Shown: positions 24,591-32,749, counted from the stretch's first letter. The stretch: 32,855 nt of DNA from an uncultured Sphingomonas sp. (GCA_913774925.1 CAJYKB010000046.1:1-32855), one strand, 5' to 3'. Numbers and translations: made by a program. The notes: a model not told the origin generated them from the sequence alone.

Positions 24591-26393
24591 TCAGGCTGCC
24601 AGCCGGAGAACGTTTCGACCCTCCCGCTTCGCCATATAGAGTGCCTGATCGGCGCGGCGGAGCAGCGTGTCGCACGCCTCACCGGTCGCCAGCTCGGCAA
24701 CGCCGATGCTGATCGTCACGCACGGATTGTCGCCTCCCGCCTCGATTGCGACACGGACACGCTCGGCTACCATCATCGCGACGCTGGCGGTCGCATCCGG
24801 CAGGACGATCACGAACTCCTCCCCGCCGAACCGTCCGATCGTATCGCCGCTGCGCAGCTCCCCGCCCGCATCGGCGGCGACACGCTTCAGCACTTCGTCG
24901 CCTGCCTGATGGCCATAGGTATCGTTGATCCGCTTGAAGTGATCGATGTCGAAGATCGCTATCGATACCGGCTTCCCGCTTTCCCGCGATGCGCCGACGG
25001 CCTCCTCGAGCGCGGTCGTCGTCCGTCGCCGGTTGGCGATGCCGGTCAATTGATCGGTTTCGGCCATGATCGTGGCCCGAGCCGCGGCCTCCTCGGCGCG
25101 AACGCGGGCATCCTCCAGCGCCGCCTCATGCGCGACCTGGTCGGTGATGTCCTGGATGATCCCGAACAGGCCGACCGGGCCGTCATCGGCGCGACCGTCG
25201 ATCTCGCCCCGTGAAAAGACGTGCCGAACCTCACCGTCCGGCCTCACGATCCGGGCGGTGAAGGTAAACCCGTGATTGCCATGGATCGCTTCGTCGAGCC
25301 GTTCGGAAACGAGCGCGCGGTCATCGACATGATAGGCGCCGATTGCGGCATCGAGGGACGGAGGCACATCACCGGCCATGCCGTGGATGCGAAAGACCTC
25401 GCGTGACCAGGTCACGGTGTTGGTGCCGGTGTCGAGCCGCCAGTGCCCGACCTGTGCTGCCGTTTCCGCCAGCTCCAGCAGACGCATCTTGCTGGCGAGC
25501 CGATCCGTAAGTCTCTGGCGCGCTGCCAGCAGCGCCGCGACCGGCAAAGCGGCGGCAAATAGAGCGAGCAAATAGAATTGCAGGAACAGGCTTCGTGCCA
25601 GCGCACCGGCATGGACCTGTGCGGGCGGTCCCGAGCCGACGCTAAGCGCGACCGAACTGATGGCGGCGACGATCAGCACGCCGCCTGCGGCTCCCAAGGG
25701 ACCCAGCCGGAACGCGGCGAAGAGAACCGCCATCATCGGGAGGAACAGGAGCGGGTAGGTCGATTGCCAGAACGTCAGTCCCGCCACCAGCACGACCACG
25801 CCGATAATGCCGGCAGCCTCCCTTATCGTGGCTCGCGCCCCTCGCATTCGACCCCGCTGGAACGCCGCCCCCACGATCATCAGCAACGGCGTTACGACGA
25901 GGACGCCGAGCAAATCGGTCGCGAACCACGAACACCAGAAGCCGATCGAGGGAGCCGGGGCCACGGTCGCAGCGATCGAAGCGCTGGTCGTGGTGCCCAA
26001 CAGGGCCGCCATGCAGAAGCACTTGAGGCCGGCGGGATCGGTGAAAGTGATGCGGCACCGGGCTCGGGTGCGGAGCAGCCACGCCGCCAGAACGGACTCC
26101 GTCATGTTCGCGGCGGTGAAACCGAGTGCGGTGAGGCCAACATTTCCCGAGCCGACATTGGCGAGGATGCTGGCGAGCGCCGCAGCGGCCACGTGCCATC
26201 CGGCGCGCCGTGGAGACGCCACGAGCAAGGCCGCGAAGAGGATGCCGCTGGACGGCCACAGTGTCGCGATGCCGTTGCCGCCCCTCGTCAGATAAAGCGA
26301 CATCATCGCTGCCAGATAATAGGCGATCCCGGTAGCGAACGGCGGCGATATGAGTCGCAGCATGGGCGCGACACGTGGGACGGTCTGGGCCAT
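24591..26393 (-). CDS. MASE1-PAS-GGDEF diguanylate cyclase
   Basis: An inner-membrane diguanylate cyclase that makes cyclic di-GMP from two GTP. Residues about 15-300 form a MASE1-type sensor with about eight membrane segments (starts SPPFATGIAYYLAAMMSLYL, with the typical TLWPSSGILFAALL). A PAS/PAC domain follows (about 315-440, AETAAQVGHWRLDTGTN to GIIQDITDQ), then a short coiled coil and the GGDEF domain (about 455-600). The active loop GGEEF is at 523-527, and the inhibitory I-site R514-S-G-D517 is intact, so product feedback is expected. The start is uncertain: no clear Shine-Dalgarno, and Met11 is a possible alternative. The 218 bases upstream (26394-26611) show only short GC hairpins. 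Confidence 0.95.
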   Translation of the reverse strand: MAQTVPRVAPMLRLISPPFATGIAYYLAAMMSLYLTRGGNGIATLWPSSGILFAALLVASPRRAGWHVAAAALASILANVGSGNVGLTALGFTAANMTESVLAAWLLRTRARCRITFTDPAGLKCFCMAALLGTTTSASIAATVAPAPSIGFWCSWFATDLLGVLVVTPLLMIVGAAFQRGRMRGARATIREAAGIIGVVVLVAGLTFWQSTYPLLFLPMMAVLFAAFRLGPLGAAGGVLIVAAISSVALSVGSGPPAQVHAGALARSLFLQFYLLALFAAALPVAALLAARQRLTDRLASKMRLLELAETAAQVGHWRLDTGTNTVTWSREVFRIHGMAGDVPPSLDAAIGAYHVDDRALVSERLDEAIHGNHGFTFTARIVRPDGEVRHVFSRGEIDGRADDGPVGLFGIIQDITDQVAHEAALEDARVRAEEAAARATIMAETDQLTGIANRRRTTTALEEAVGASRESGKPVSIAIFDIDHFKRINDTYGHQAGDEVLKRVAADAGGELRSGDTIGRFGGEEFVIVLPDATASVAMMVAERVRVAIEAGGDNPCVTISIGVAELATGEACDTLLRRADQALYMAKREGRNVLRLAA

Positions 26394-26611
26394 CGGAAAG
26401 GCATACGGCGGATTGGTTAACGCTTTCCTAACGATGGACGAACCAGTGACCGTAACCCTACCGAATACGCTGTCGTGGCGATGTTTCCACCCGATCTGGG
26501 GGGGGGCGGTTCGTCAGCCCCGCAAGGTCGGGGATCCATGCGCGCAGGCCTTCGATTGAGCCGGCACGTTCCCATTTCCGGATTCCCCCGTTTGCGGGAT
26601 TGGCGGCGGGG

Positions 26612-28123
26612 TTATTCGACGTCGGGCGTGCTGCCCCAGTCGAGCGTGACGGGGCCGGCGGGGCCGCGTTCGGCGGTCGCGTCCGCGCCCTTCTGGCGAA
26701 GCGCCTCCACCACCGGCGTGGTGCGCGCGGGCACGCCGCGGGCCACCACCGGCTGCCCGCGCGTCGTCGCGGCCCAGGCGGCGAGCGACAGCGCGGCGGC
26801 ATCCGGGGAGTCCCCGTCGAACGCGATCGCGGGCAAGGCGGTGGCGGGGGGCACCATCGTCAGCCGCCAGCCGTCCAGCTCTGCGGCGGCGCGGTCGGCG
26901 AGCGCGCGATAGGTGGCCAGCGTCGCGCCCGGCAGCGGGGCCATCCGCACCAGCGCGCGGCGTGCCTCGCTATCGACCAGCACCGCATCGGGGGCGACCC
27001 CGGCGAGGAGCGCGACGCGGCGGGCGACGCGGTCGCGCTCGCCGGTGGCGGGGGTGGCGCCATTGTCCGTGGTGCGCGCGGCGGCGATCTGCGCGGCTTG
27101 CGGCGCGCCCTCGTCGTCACCGACGCGCAGCTGGTCGATATGGAGGTCCAGCCGTCGCCCGACCACGCTGCCCGCGGCGCGGATCGCGGCACCGTCGGCG
27201 TTGCGCGCAAATCGCGGGGTGAGGACCGCGGCACGCACGGTCACCGGCTGCGTATCGAAATCGACGTCGAGCTGGCTGATCCGCGCCTCCTTGGGGAAGG
27301 GGGCGAGCACCGCCTCGCGGATCTGGCGACGAGCGACCGATTCCCAGGCGATCTGGCGGAGCGCAATGCCGAGCGGCACCGCGAGCGCGAGCAGGCCGAC
27401 GACGATCAGCGTGCCCTGCAGCCGGGTCTGCTGCGGCGACAGATGCGAGCCGAAGCCGTAGAGCCGCGCCATCCCGCCCGCGACCAGCGCCATCGAGACG
27501 AGGTTGGTCATGAACAGCAGCAGCGCGCCGCCCGCAACGGGCATGTTCCACGTCGCGATCCCGAAGCCGACGACCGCGAGCGGGGGCATCAGCGCGATCG
27601 CGATGGCGACGCCGACGACGGTCCCGCCCTGCCCGCGGATCACGCCATACGCGCCCGCAATGGCGGAGAGCATCGCCACCATCAGGTCGAAGAGGTTGGG
27701 GCGGGTGCGGCTGGCGATCTCCCCGGTGACGGTCTGGAGCGGGGAGACGGCGACGAAGGCGGCCGACAGCAGGATCGCGATAAGCGAGCCGAGCGCGAGT
27801 GCGAGCCCCGCGCGGCGGATCTCCGCCAGGTCGAAGGTAGCGATTCCGAACCCCAGCCCCAGGATCGGCATCATCAGCGGCGAGATCAGCATCGCACCGA
27901 TCAGCACCGCGGAGGAGGGCAGCAGCAGTCCCAGGATCGAGATGCCCGCGGCGATGACGATGTGGAACAGGTAACGTCCCGACCAGCCCGACTGGTCGGT
28001 GACGCGGTTCAGCACCTCCGCATGGTCGACGCCGCCGGTGACCTTCATCGACCACCAGCGGCGCAGCGTGGCGCCGGTCGACCGCCGCCGCGCGGACGCG
28101 CCCGTTGCCGCGGTGCCGGTCAC
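26612..28123 (-). CDS. DUF389 (TIGR00341-like) membrane protein
   Basis: A 503-residue membrane protein of the DUF389 family, function unknown. The hydrophobic core (about residues 50-260) contains the signature LLGLLLPSSAVLIGAMLISPLMMPILGLG-like region, GGTVVGVAIAIALMPPLAVVGFGIA and a Met/Leu-rich helix (LLLFMTNLVSMALVAG). The C-terminal half (about 285-503) is soluble, with two similar segments (ISQLDVDFDTQPVTVRAAVL and a later LDGWRLTMVPPAT) that may be BON-like repeats. It begins with GTG, overlapping the carboxypeptidase stop (GTGA, 28120-28123), so it is translated as the last gene of the lipoprotein-peptidase operon. Confidence 0.85.
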   Translation of the reverse strand: MTGTAATGASARRRSTGATLRRWWSMKVTGGVDHAEVLNRVTDQSGWSGRYLFHIVIAAGISILGLLLPSSAVLIGAMLISPLMMPILGLGFGIATFDLAEIRRAGLALALGSLIAILLSAAFVAVSPLQTVTGEIASRTRPNLFDLMVAMLSAIAGAYGVIRGQGGTVVGVAIAIALMPPLAVVGFGIATWNMPVAGGALLLFMTNLVSMALVAGGMARLYGFGSHLSPQQTRLQGTLIVVGLLALAVPLGIALRQIAWESVARRQIREAVLAPFPKEARISQLDVDFDTQPVTVRAAVLTPRFARNADGAAIRAAGSVVGRRLDLHIDQLRVGDDEGAPQAAQIAAARTTDNGATPATGERDRVARRVALLAGVAPDAVLVDSEARRALVRMAPLPGATLATYRALADRAAAELDGWRLTMVPPATALPAIAFDGDSPDAAALSLAAWAATTRGQPVVARGVPARTTPVVEALRQKGADATAERGPAGPVTLDWGSTPDVE

Positions 28124-29259
28124 AGCGTGTCGATCATCCCGGCCAGCACCTCCAGACAGGACACCGCGAGCTTCTTCGACCGCTCGCCGCTCCAGGCGAA
28201 TTCGGCATCGGGGTTGGGATCGTGGTCCTTGAACGGCATTTCCAGCGTCACCGACACCGCGCCGAACCGCTCGGCCAGCTGGTTGGTCGACATGGCGAGG
28301 TTGGCGGTGCCCGGCGCGGCGCGGTCATAGCCCTTCTCGGTCTGGAAATCGGGGGTGTGCGCGGCGAGTTGCTGTCCGAAATCGGTGAATTTCGCGCCGT
28401 GCGCGTCGGTCCAGGACGGGATGCCTTCGTAGCCGGCGATGAAATTGGCGGGGATCGCCTCGTCGCCGTGGACGTCGAGCGCGAAGGTGACGCCGGTGCG
28501 GTCCATCTCCGCCAGGACGCAGGCGACCTCCGGGCTGCGCTGCGCGGTGGGGTTCGCCCATTCGCGGTTGAGGTTCACCCCCGCGGCATTGGTGCGCAGA
28601 TGCCCCCGGCGCGTGCCGTCGGGGTTCATGTTGGGGACGACATGGACCGTTGCCGCCGACAGCAACGGCGCGGCGGCAGCGCTGGTCAGCCAGTCGAGCG
28701 CGCCCTCCATCCACCATTCGGCCATCGATTCGCCGGGATGCTGGCGCGCGTACAGCCACACCTGCTTCGCGCCGGTGCCGAGGCGGAAATAGTCGATCGG
28801 CTGGCCGTCGAGCGAGAGGCCGAGTTCGCGATGGGCGACGCCCGGCTTCGCCGCGATGCGCGCGATCAGCCGCTGGTGCATCTCCATCGTATAGGGCGCG
28901 AAATAGGCGAACCAGGCGAGATCCTGCCCGTCCGCGCCGGCCCAGTCGAACGACAGCACGCCGCCCTCGTACCGGGTGTCGATGGTGCGCCACCCGTCCA
29001 GGTCGGTCGACGCGCGGGTGCGATAGCCCGGCCAGCCGAACGGATAGGCGCTCTGCCCGGCGTTCAGGATGCGGAACGTCACGCGCCGGCCCGCGACGCC
29101 GGCGGCGCGGAAGTAGAACCACTGGAAGAAGTCCGACTGGTGATCGTGGACGATCTCCAGATCGCAGCGGACGGTATCGCCCCCTTCGTCGTCCGGATCA
29201 TGGATGGCGACGGTGCGGATGTTGCCGCCGTCGAAAGCGGCGTTGATGGAGAGCGTCAT
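28120..29259 (-). CDS. M14 zinc carboxypeptidase (cytosolic carboxypeptidase-like, subfamily D)
   Basis: A zinc metallocarboxypeptidase of the M14D/Nna1-like group. Its N-terminal beta-sandwich domain (residues 1-125, FFQWFYFRAAGVAGRRVTFRI) precedes the catalytic domain. Zinc ligands are H174 and E177 (ARQHPGES) and H264 (LDVHGDE); E340 in TLEMPFKD is the general base. PNMNPDGTRRGHLRTNAAGVNLNREW is the substrate-binding block. The protein has 379 residues and no signal peptide, so it is cytosolic. Eukaryotic relatives remove C-terminal glutamates; the bacterial substrate is unknown. The ATG overlaps the upstream lipoprotein stop (ATGA, 29256-29259), and its own stop overlaps the DUF389 start. 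Confidence 0.93.
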   Translation of the reverse strand: MTLSINAAFDGGNIRTVAIHDPDDEGGDTVRCDLEIVHDHQSDFFQWFYFRAAGVAGRRVTFRILNAGQSAYPFGWPGYRTRASTDLDGWRTIDTRYEGGVLSFDWAGADGQDLAWFAYFAPYTMEMHQRLIARIAAKPGVAHRELGLSLDGQPIDYFRLGTGAKQVWLYARQHPGESMAEWWMEGALDWLTSAAAAPLLSAATVHVVPNMNPDGTRRGHLRTNAAGVNLNREWANPTAQRSPEVACVLAEMDRTGVTFALDVHGDEAIPANFIAGYEGIPSWTDAHGAKFTDFGQQLAAHTPDFQTEKGYDRAAPGTANLAMSTNQLAERFGAVSVTLEMPFKDHDPNPDAEFAWSGERSKKLAVSCLEVLAGMIDTL

Positions 29260-29855
29260 TTCACCTCGATCGTGCGACCCGATTCGCCGGGGAAGTCCTT
29301 GAACAGCGCCGACGCCAGCCGCGCGGCGACCGAATTGGCGTCGGCGTCCGGCGCGGTGGTGTCGGTCAGCGACTGCGCCTGACCCTCCCATACCGCATCC
29401 GCGCCGTGGCGGATGCGCACCGCAAGCTCGGTCACGACGCCCCAGCGCGCGGGCGAATTGCCGATCGGGAAGTTGATCCCCCCGCCGATCCCGCCGCCGC
29501 CGCGCCAGCCGCCGCTGCCGGCGCCCGCGCCCAGCCCGATCCGCACCGGCGAGCCGCGCGGCGGCAGCGCGCGGTCGGCGCGGGTGAAGCCGACGGTGGC
29601 GATGAAATCGGGCTTCGCACCGGGTGCGGGGCTGGTGAAGCCGTTGCGGAGCAGTTCGGCCTGCACCGCGGCGGCATAGGTCTTGTATTCCAGGCTGGCC
29701 GAGGAGGGGCCGGGCAGCGGCTCGACGGTGACGGTGCCGCGCTGCGCGACCGCGTCGTAATGGAAGCGCGTGGCCTCGACCGGGAAGCTCTGCGGCCCGG
29801 TGGCGCAGGCGGCGAGCGGCAGGCCCGCGAGGAGGACAAGGACGGCGCTGCGCAT
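29256..29855 (-). CDS. DUF4136 lipoprotein
   Basis: A 199-residue predicted lipoprotein. Its signal peptide MRSAVLVLLAGLPLAAC ends in lipobox LAAC with acylated C17. The mature protein has the DUF4136 pattern: FPVEATRFHY at the start, VQAELLRNGFTSPAPGAKPDFIATVGF in the middle, a Gly-rich loop (GAGAGSGGWRGGGGIGGG), and a C-terminal VWEGQAQSLTDTTAPDADAN with LASALFKDFPGESG. Function is unknown; outer-membrane attachment is likely. The ATG at 29855 was chosen from the signal peptide, with GGGGG upstream. It is the first gene of a three-gene operon with overlapping junctions to M14 and DUF389. Confidence 0.88.
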   Translation of the reverse strand: MRSAVLVLLAGLPLAACATGPQSFPVEATRFHYDAVAQRGTVTVEPLPGPSSASLEYKTYAAAVQAELLRNGFTSPAPGAKPDFIATVGFTRADRALPPRGSPVRIGLGAGAGSGGWRGGGGIGGGINFPIGNSPARWGVVTELAVRIRHGADAVWEGQAQSLTDTTAPDADANSVAARLASALFKDFPGESGRTIEVK

Positions 29856-29881
29856 GACGGACCCCCGGAAAAGCGTGTATC

Positions 29882-29897
29882 GTTGCGACATAGCAAC
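29882..29897. promoter_or_regulatory. Dyad over a possible lipoprotein-operon promoter
   Basis: GTTGC-GACATA-GCAAC is a perfect 5-bp dyad about 30 bases upstream of the lipoprotein ATG. On the minus strand it contains TATGTC, which lies 16 bases after a TTGCGG hexamer, so the dyad covers a possible -10 box. It may be an operator or a chance palindrome. Confidence 0.35.
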
Positions 29898-29942
29898 GCC
29901 GCAGCGGCCCGCAAGCTCCGCGGTGGCGGACCGCGAGTCAGG

Positions 29943-29971
29943 TTGACTTTCGGGCAGGCGCTCTCTAGGCG
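29943..29971 (+). promoter_or_regulatory. Probable promoter of rpmJ
   Basis: TTGACT (29943-29948) is followed after exactly 17 bases by TAGGCG (29966-29971), about 39 bases before the rpmJ ATG. The -35 is near consensus and the -10 is poor, as is frequent in alphaproteobacteria. Confidence 0.45.
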
Positions 29972-30009
29972 GCGCGCTTTCCAGATTTCCAGCCGAAGAA
30001 GCCCGTATC

Positions 30010-30135
30010 ATGAAGATCCGCAACAGCCTGAAGTCGCTCAAGGACCGCCATCGCGACAACCGCGTGATCCGTCGTCGCGGGCGTACCTATGTCATCAACA
30101 AGACGAATCGCCGCTTCAAGGCCCGCCAGGGCTGA
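30010..30135 (+). CDS. rpmJ: Ribosomal protein bL36, zinc-less (YkgO-type)
   Basis: A 41-residue basic 50S subunit protein. The sequence [19 protein letters not shown], then [20 protein letters not shown], is the usual alphaproteobacterial L36. None of the Cys/Cys/Cys/His zinc-ribbon ligands of the classical form is present; His14 stands alone. It is therefore the C-minus form that does not depend on zinc. In many proteobacteria the C-minus form is a zinc-starvation paralogue, but in sphingomonads it may be the only copy; this window cannot tell. No Zur-like box was recognised upstream. The HAD hydrolase gene starts 8 bases after the stop. Confidence 0.95.
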   Translation: MKIRNSLKSLKDRHRDNRVIRRRGRTYVINKTNRRFKARQG

Positions 30136-30143
30136 TTGGCGGC

Positions 30144-30758
30144 GTGAACCCGACGTCGGTCATCTTCGACGTCGGGCACGTCCTGTACGATTGGGATCCG
30201 CGGATCCTCTACGAGCGCCTGTTCGACGACGAACGGGCGCTCGACGCGTTCCTGTCGACGGTCGTCACGCGGGACTGGCACTTCCAGCATGATGCCGGCC
30301 GCCCCTTCGCGGAGACGTCAGCGGAGCTGAGCGCGCTCTACCCCGAACATGCCGCGATGATCGCGCTGTGGGGTCCGCGCTTCTCCGAGCAGATCCCGGG
30401 GCCGATGCCCGGCATGGCGGCGCTGGTCGACGACCTGCACGCGGCGGGCGTGCCGCTGTTCGCGATCACCAATTTCTCGGGCGAGTTCTTCGCCGATTTC
30501 CGCGCGCGCGAGGCATGGATGTTCGACCGCTTCCGCGACATCGTGGTGTCGGGCGACGAGAAGATGGTGAAGCCCGACCCCGCGATCTTCCGGCTGGCGC
30601 TCGACCGATTCGGGCTGGCCGCGGCGGAGGCGTATTTCGTCGACGACAATCCGGCCAACGTCGCCGCGGCGCAGGCGCTGGGCATCCGCTCGCACCTGTT
30701 CCGCGACGCGGGCACGCTGCGGCGCGCGATGGCGGAGCTGGGGCTGCTGCGCGGCTGA
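30144..30758 (+). CDS. HAD-superfamily hydrolase (YihX/haloacid dehalogenase-like)
   Basis: A 204-residue HAD subfamily IA hydrolase, probably a small-molecule phosphatase or dehalogenase-like enzyme. Motif I is VIFDVGHVLYDWDP: the nucleophile Asp is present, but the usual second Asp (DxD) is Gly, as in the YihX and haloacid-dehalogenase branches. Motif II is FAITNFS, motif III the Lys of MVKPDP, and motif IV FVDDNPANV. The cap begins at RILYERLFDDERALDAFL. The GTG at 30144 places motif I immediately after the start, as in relatives; the longer upstream open frame is a shadow of L36. Eight bases separate it from rpmJ, so it is probably co-transcribed. Confidence 0.92.
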   Translation: MNPTSVIFDVGHVLYDWDPRILYERLFDDERALDAFLSTVVTRDWHFQHDAGRPFAETSAELSALYPEHAAMIALWGPRFSEQIPGPMPGMAALVDDLHAAGVPLFAITNFSGEFFADFRAREAWMFDRFRDIVVSGDEKMVKPDPAIFRLALDRFGLAAAEAYFVDDNPANVAAAQALGIRSHLFRDAGTLRRAMAELGLLRG

Positions 30759-30815
30759 TCCGGAACGTTCGCGGGCGTGGCGCGCTGTCGCGGCTCACCG
30801 AAACGGAGCCGGATC

Positions 30816-31181
30816 ATGGAAGACGACCGCGTATGGGCCTTCGAGGAGAGCCTGTGGACCGGCGACGCGCAGCATTACCGCGAGTCGATCGACGAACACT
30901 GCCTGATGGTCGTGCCGATGCCGCCCTATGTGCTGGAGGGCGAGGCGGCAGTGCAGGCGGTCAGCGATACGCCACGCTGGGACAGGGTGACGCTGAGCGA
31001 TCGCCACATCGTGCGCCCGCAGGAGGGGCTGATCGTGGTGGGCTACACCGCGCACGCGCAGCGCGGCGAGGAGGGGTATGTGGCGCATTGCACGTCGACG
31101 TACCGCCGGCTGGCGCATGACGAATGGCGCGTGGTGCAGCACCAGCAGACCCCGCCGCTGGTGGCGGAGGCGCGGGGGTAG
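30816..31181 (+). CDS. NTF2-like (DUF4440-type) protein
   Basis: A 121-residue cytosolic protein with the cone-shaped NTF2-like fold expected from its pattern: an N-terminal helix (MEDDRVWAFEESLWTGDAQHYRESI), then DEHCLMVVPMPPYVLEGEAAVQAV, then strands TLSDRHIVRPQEGLIVVGYTAHAQR, YVAHCTSTYRRL and EWRVVQHQQTPP. The ending is typical of DUF4440 proteins. Function is unknown, and some relatives are small enzymes or binding proteins. The ATG at 30816 has GGAG about 9 bases upstream. It is 57 bases after the HAD gene on the same strand, possibly in the same operon. Confidence 0.85.
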   Translation: MEDDRVWAFEESLWTGDAQHYRESIDEHCLMVVPMPPYVLEGEAAVQAVSDTPRWDRVTLSDRHIVRPQEGLIVVGYTAHAQRGEEGYVAHCTSTYRRLAHDEWRVVQHQQTPPLVAEARG

Positions 31182-31231
31182 GCGCGCATAAGCACCGAGC
31201 CGACTGCCAATTTCTTTTGGCTGACTGAAAG

Positions 31232-31255
31232 GCGAGCGGCCTCGTGACCGCTCGC
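31232..31255 (-). terminator. Hairpin after the small ORF, possibly bidirectional
   Basis: GCGAGCGG pairs with CCGCTCGC (8 bp, loop 8). It is 4 bases after the small minus-strand ORF and 50 bases after the plus-strand NTF2-like gene, so it may end both transcripts. The minus-strand side is followed by CCTTTC, a weak U-tract. Confidence 0.5.
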
Positions 31256-31259
31256 TCCC

Positions 31260-31436
31260 TCATTCAGCTAGCGCTTGGATCATAACTCGCTTCGCCATCG
31301 ATATAGCGGCTTCAGCGTTGATGCGATGGAAGTACGCTTCAGCCGATCGAGCTACAATTGCCCGATTTGCGTCAAAGCAATACCATCTCCACATAAAATC
31401 GTGATCCATATGCAGCCAGAAGTTGAGAGAGTCCAT
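31260..31436 (-). CDS. Small hypothetical protein, 58 aa
   Basis: No family was recognised. The protein begins MDSLNFWLHMDHDFMWRWYC and ends in an Ala-rich helix (SAEAYFHRINAEAAISMAKR). It is rich in aromatic residues and His near the start and probably folds as a short strand-helix unit; there is no membrane segment. The start at 31436 is chosen because GGAGG stands 5 bases before it. The same frame is open to 31538, so a 92-residue version is possible. Composition is AT-rich compared with the window, suggesting transfer or low expression. The hairpin at 31232 follows its stop. Confidence 0.5.
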   Translation of the reverse strand: MDSLNFWLHMDHDFMWRWYCFDANRAIVARSAEAYFHRINAEAAISMAKRVMIQALAE

Positions 31437-31671
31437 TGGAGCCTCCATTCTTCTGCGGCAAGGTATGATTGCGATCTGTTGTCCTGCAAGCCACGAGAGA
31501 AAATCTAATTGCAGCCGGTTTTCCGGTTCGGCGTTCAATTAAGTCTGTGTATGGCTGCCCGTCTTCACGCAAAATCCTCAAACGGCTTTTATGGGCTCAT
31601 ATGCCTACTCCCTTTCCATTGTGCCTACGATGCGCGCGGCTCCGGGCGTATTAAGGACCAGAGCCGTGTGA

Positions 31672-32730
31672 TTACTCCGCCGCCACACCCGCCCGTGCGA
31701 ACATGTCGCCGGTTTCCTCGTTCGCGGGGCCGATCGGCAGCGCGCCGCTCTTCGCCTTCTGCCGCTTGTCGAACGAATCCCACACGTCGTTCCACTGGCC
31801 CTTGGTCGCGGCCTTCGAATATTCGGTGGCGCGCTGTTCGAAGAAATTGGCGTGCTCGACGCCGTTCAGCATCGGCGCCAGCCACGGCAGCGGGTGCTCG
31901 TCGATCATGTAGATCGGCTTCAGCCCCAATTGCCCCAGCCGCCAGTCGGCGATGAAGCGGATGTACTTCTTGATCTCCTTGGGTGTCATGCCGTTGACCG
32001 GCCCCATTTCGAAGGCGAGATCGATGAAATTGTCCTCGAGCCGGATCGTCGTCTGGCACACGTCGGCGATGTCGTCCTTCACCGCCTTGGTCAGGCACTG
32101 CCGCTCGGCGACGAAGGTGTGGAACATCTTGATGATGCCCTCGCAATGCAGGCTCTCGTCGCGGATCGACCAGGTGACGATCTGTCCCATGCCCTTCATC
32201 TTGTTGAAGCGCGGGAAGTTCATCAGCATCGCGAAGGAGGCGAAGAGCTGAACGCCCTCGGTGAAGCCGCCGAACATCGCGAGCGTGCGGGCGATGTCCT
32301 CGTCCGTCTCGACACCGAAGTTCTGCATGTAATCATGCTTTTCCTTCATCTCGGCATATTCGAGGAAGGCGCCGTATTCGCTCTCGGGCATGCCGATTGT
32401 GTCGAGCAGGTGGCTGTAGGCGGCGATGTGGACCGTCTCCATGTTGCTGAACGCGGTCAGCATCATCTTGATCTCGGTCGGCTTGAACACGCGGCCGTAT
32501 TTTTCGTGGTAACAGTCCTGCACCTCGACATCGGCCTGGGTGAAGAAGCGGAAGATCTGCGTCAGCAGGTTGCGCTCGTGATCGGACAGCTTCTGCGCCC
32601 AGTCACGGCAATCCTCGCCCAGCGGCACCTCTTCGGGCAGCCAGTGGAGCTGCTGCTGACGCTTCCAGAACTCGAACGCCCAGGGGTATTCGAACGGCTT
32701 GTACTGCTTGGAGGCTTGGAGGAGGGACAT
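31672..32730 (-). CDS. nrdB: Ribonucleoside-diphosphate reductase, beta subunit (class Ia)
   Basis: The R2 subunit of aerobic ribonucleotide reductase; it houses the diiron centre and tyrosyl radical used by NrdA to make deoxyribonucleotides. The 352 residues align with R2 by motifs: ligands D67 (QADVEVQD), E98 and H101 (SNMETVHIAAY), E158 (GGFTEGVQ), E192 and H195 (RDESLHCEG). The radical tyrosine Y105 is present, as in class Ia. The C-terminal tail ends ETGDMFARAGVAAE. The ATG at 32730 has CGGAG about 9 bases upstream. A membrane-protein stub ends 19 bases before it on the same strand. nrdA is not in the window. Confidence 0.97.
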   Translation of the reverse strand: MSLLQASKQYKPFEYPWAFEFWKRQQQLHWLPEEVPLGEDCRDWAQKLSDHERNLLTQIFRFFTQADVEVQDCYHEKYGRVFKPTEIKMMLTAFSNMETVHIAAYSHLLDTIGMPESEYGAFLEYAEMKEKHDYMQNFGVETDEDIARTLAMFGGFTEGVQLFASFAMLMNFPRFNKMKGMGQIVTWSIRDESLHCEGIIKMFHTFVAERQCLTKAVKDDIADVCQTTIRLEDNFIDLAFEMGPVNGMTPKEIKKYIRFIADWRLGQLGLKPIYMIDEHPLPWLAPMLNGVEHANFFEQRATEYSKAATKGQWNDVWDSFDKRQKAKSGALPIGPANEETGDMFARAGVAAE

Positions 32731-32749
32731 GGGATTACTCCGATGGGAT

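Larger units (their letters stand above)
31182..31671. other. AT-richer islet between the NTF2-like gene and nrdB
   Basis: The 60-base lines counted by hand in 31261-31560 are about 43-53% GC, against roughly 65-70% around them. Codon use also departs from the neighbours. The islet holds one small minus-strand ORF with a good ribosome-binding site (31260-31436) and a hairpin at 31232. The remaining 235 bases (31437-31671) show no convincing gene, only overlapping short frames. Recent acquisition or a relaxed intergenic segment would both fit; no ends or direct repeats were found. Confidence 0.6.

Noticed and set aside
26497..26535. Run of nine G and a CCCCG/CGGGG hairpin upstream of the cyclase gene
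   Set aside because: Only 5 bp of stem and no U-tract or switch-like conserved core; no riboswitch (for example a c-di-GMP class) could be recognised.
31372..31581. Alternative 69-residue minus-strand frame in the AT-rich islet
   Set aside because: Overlaps the 58-aa ORF in another frame and lacks a ribosome-binding site at its start; kept only as a possibility.
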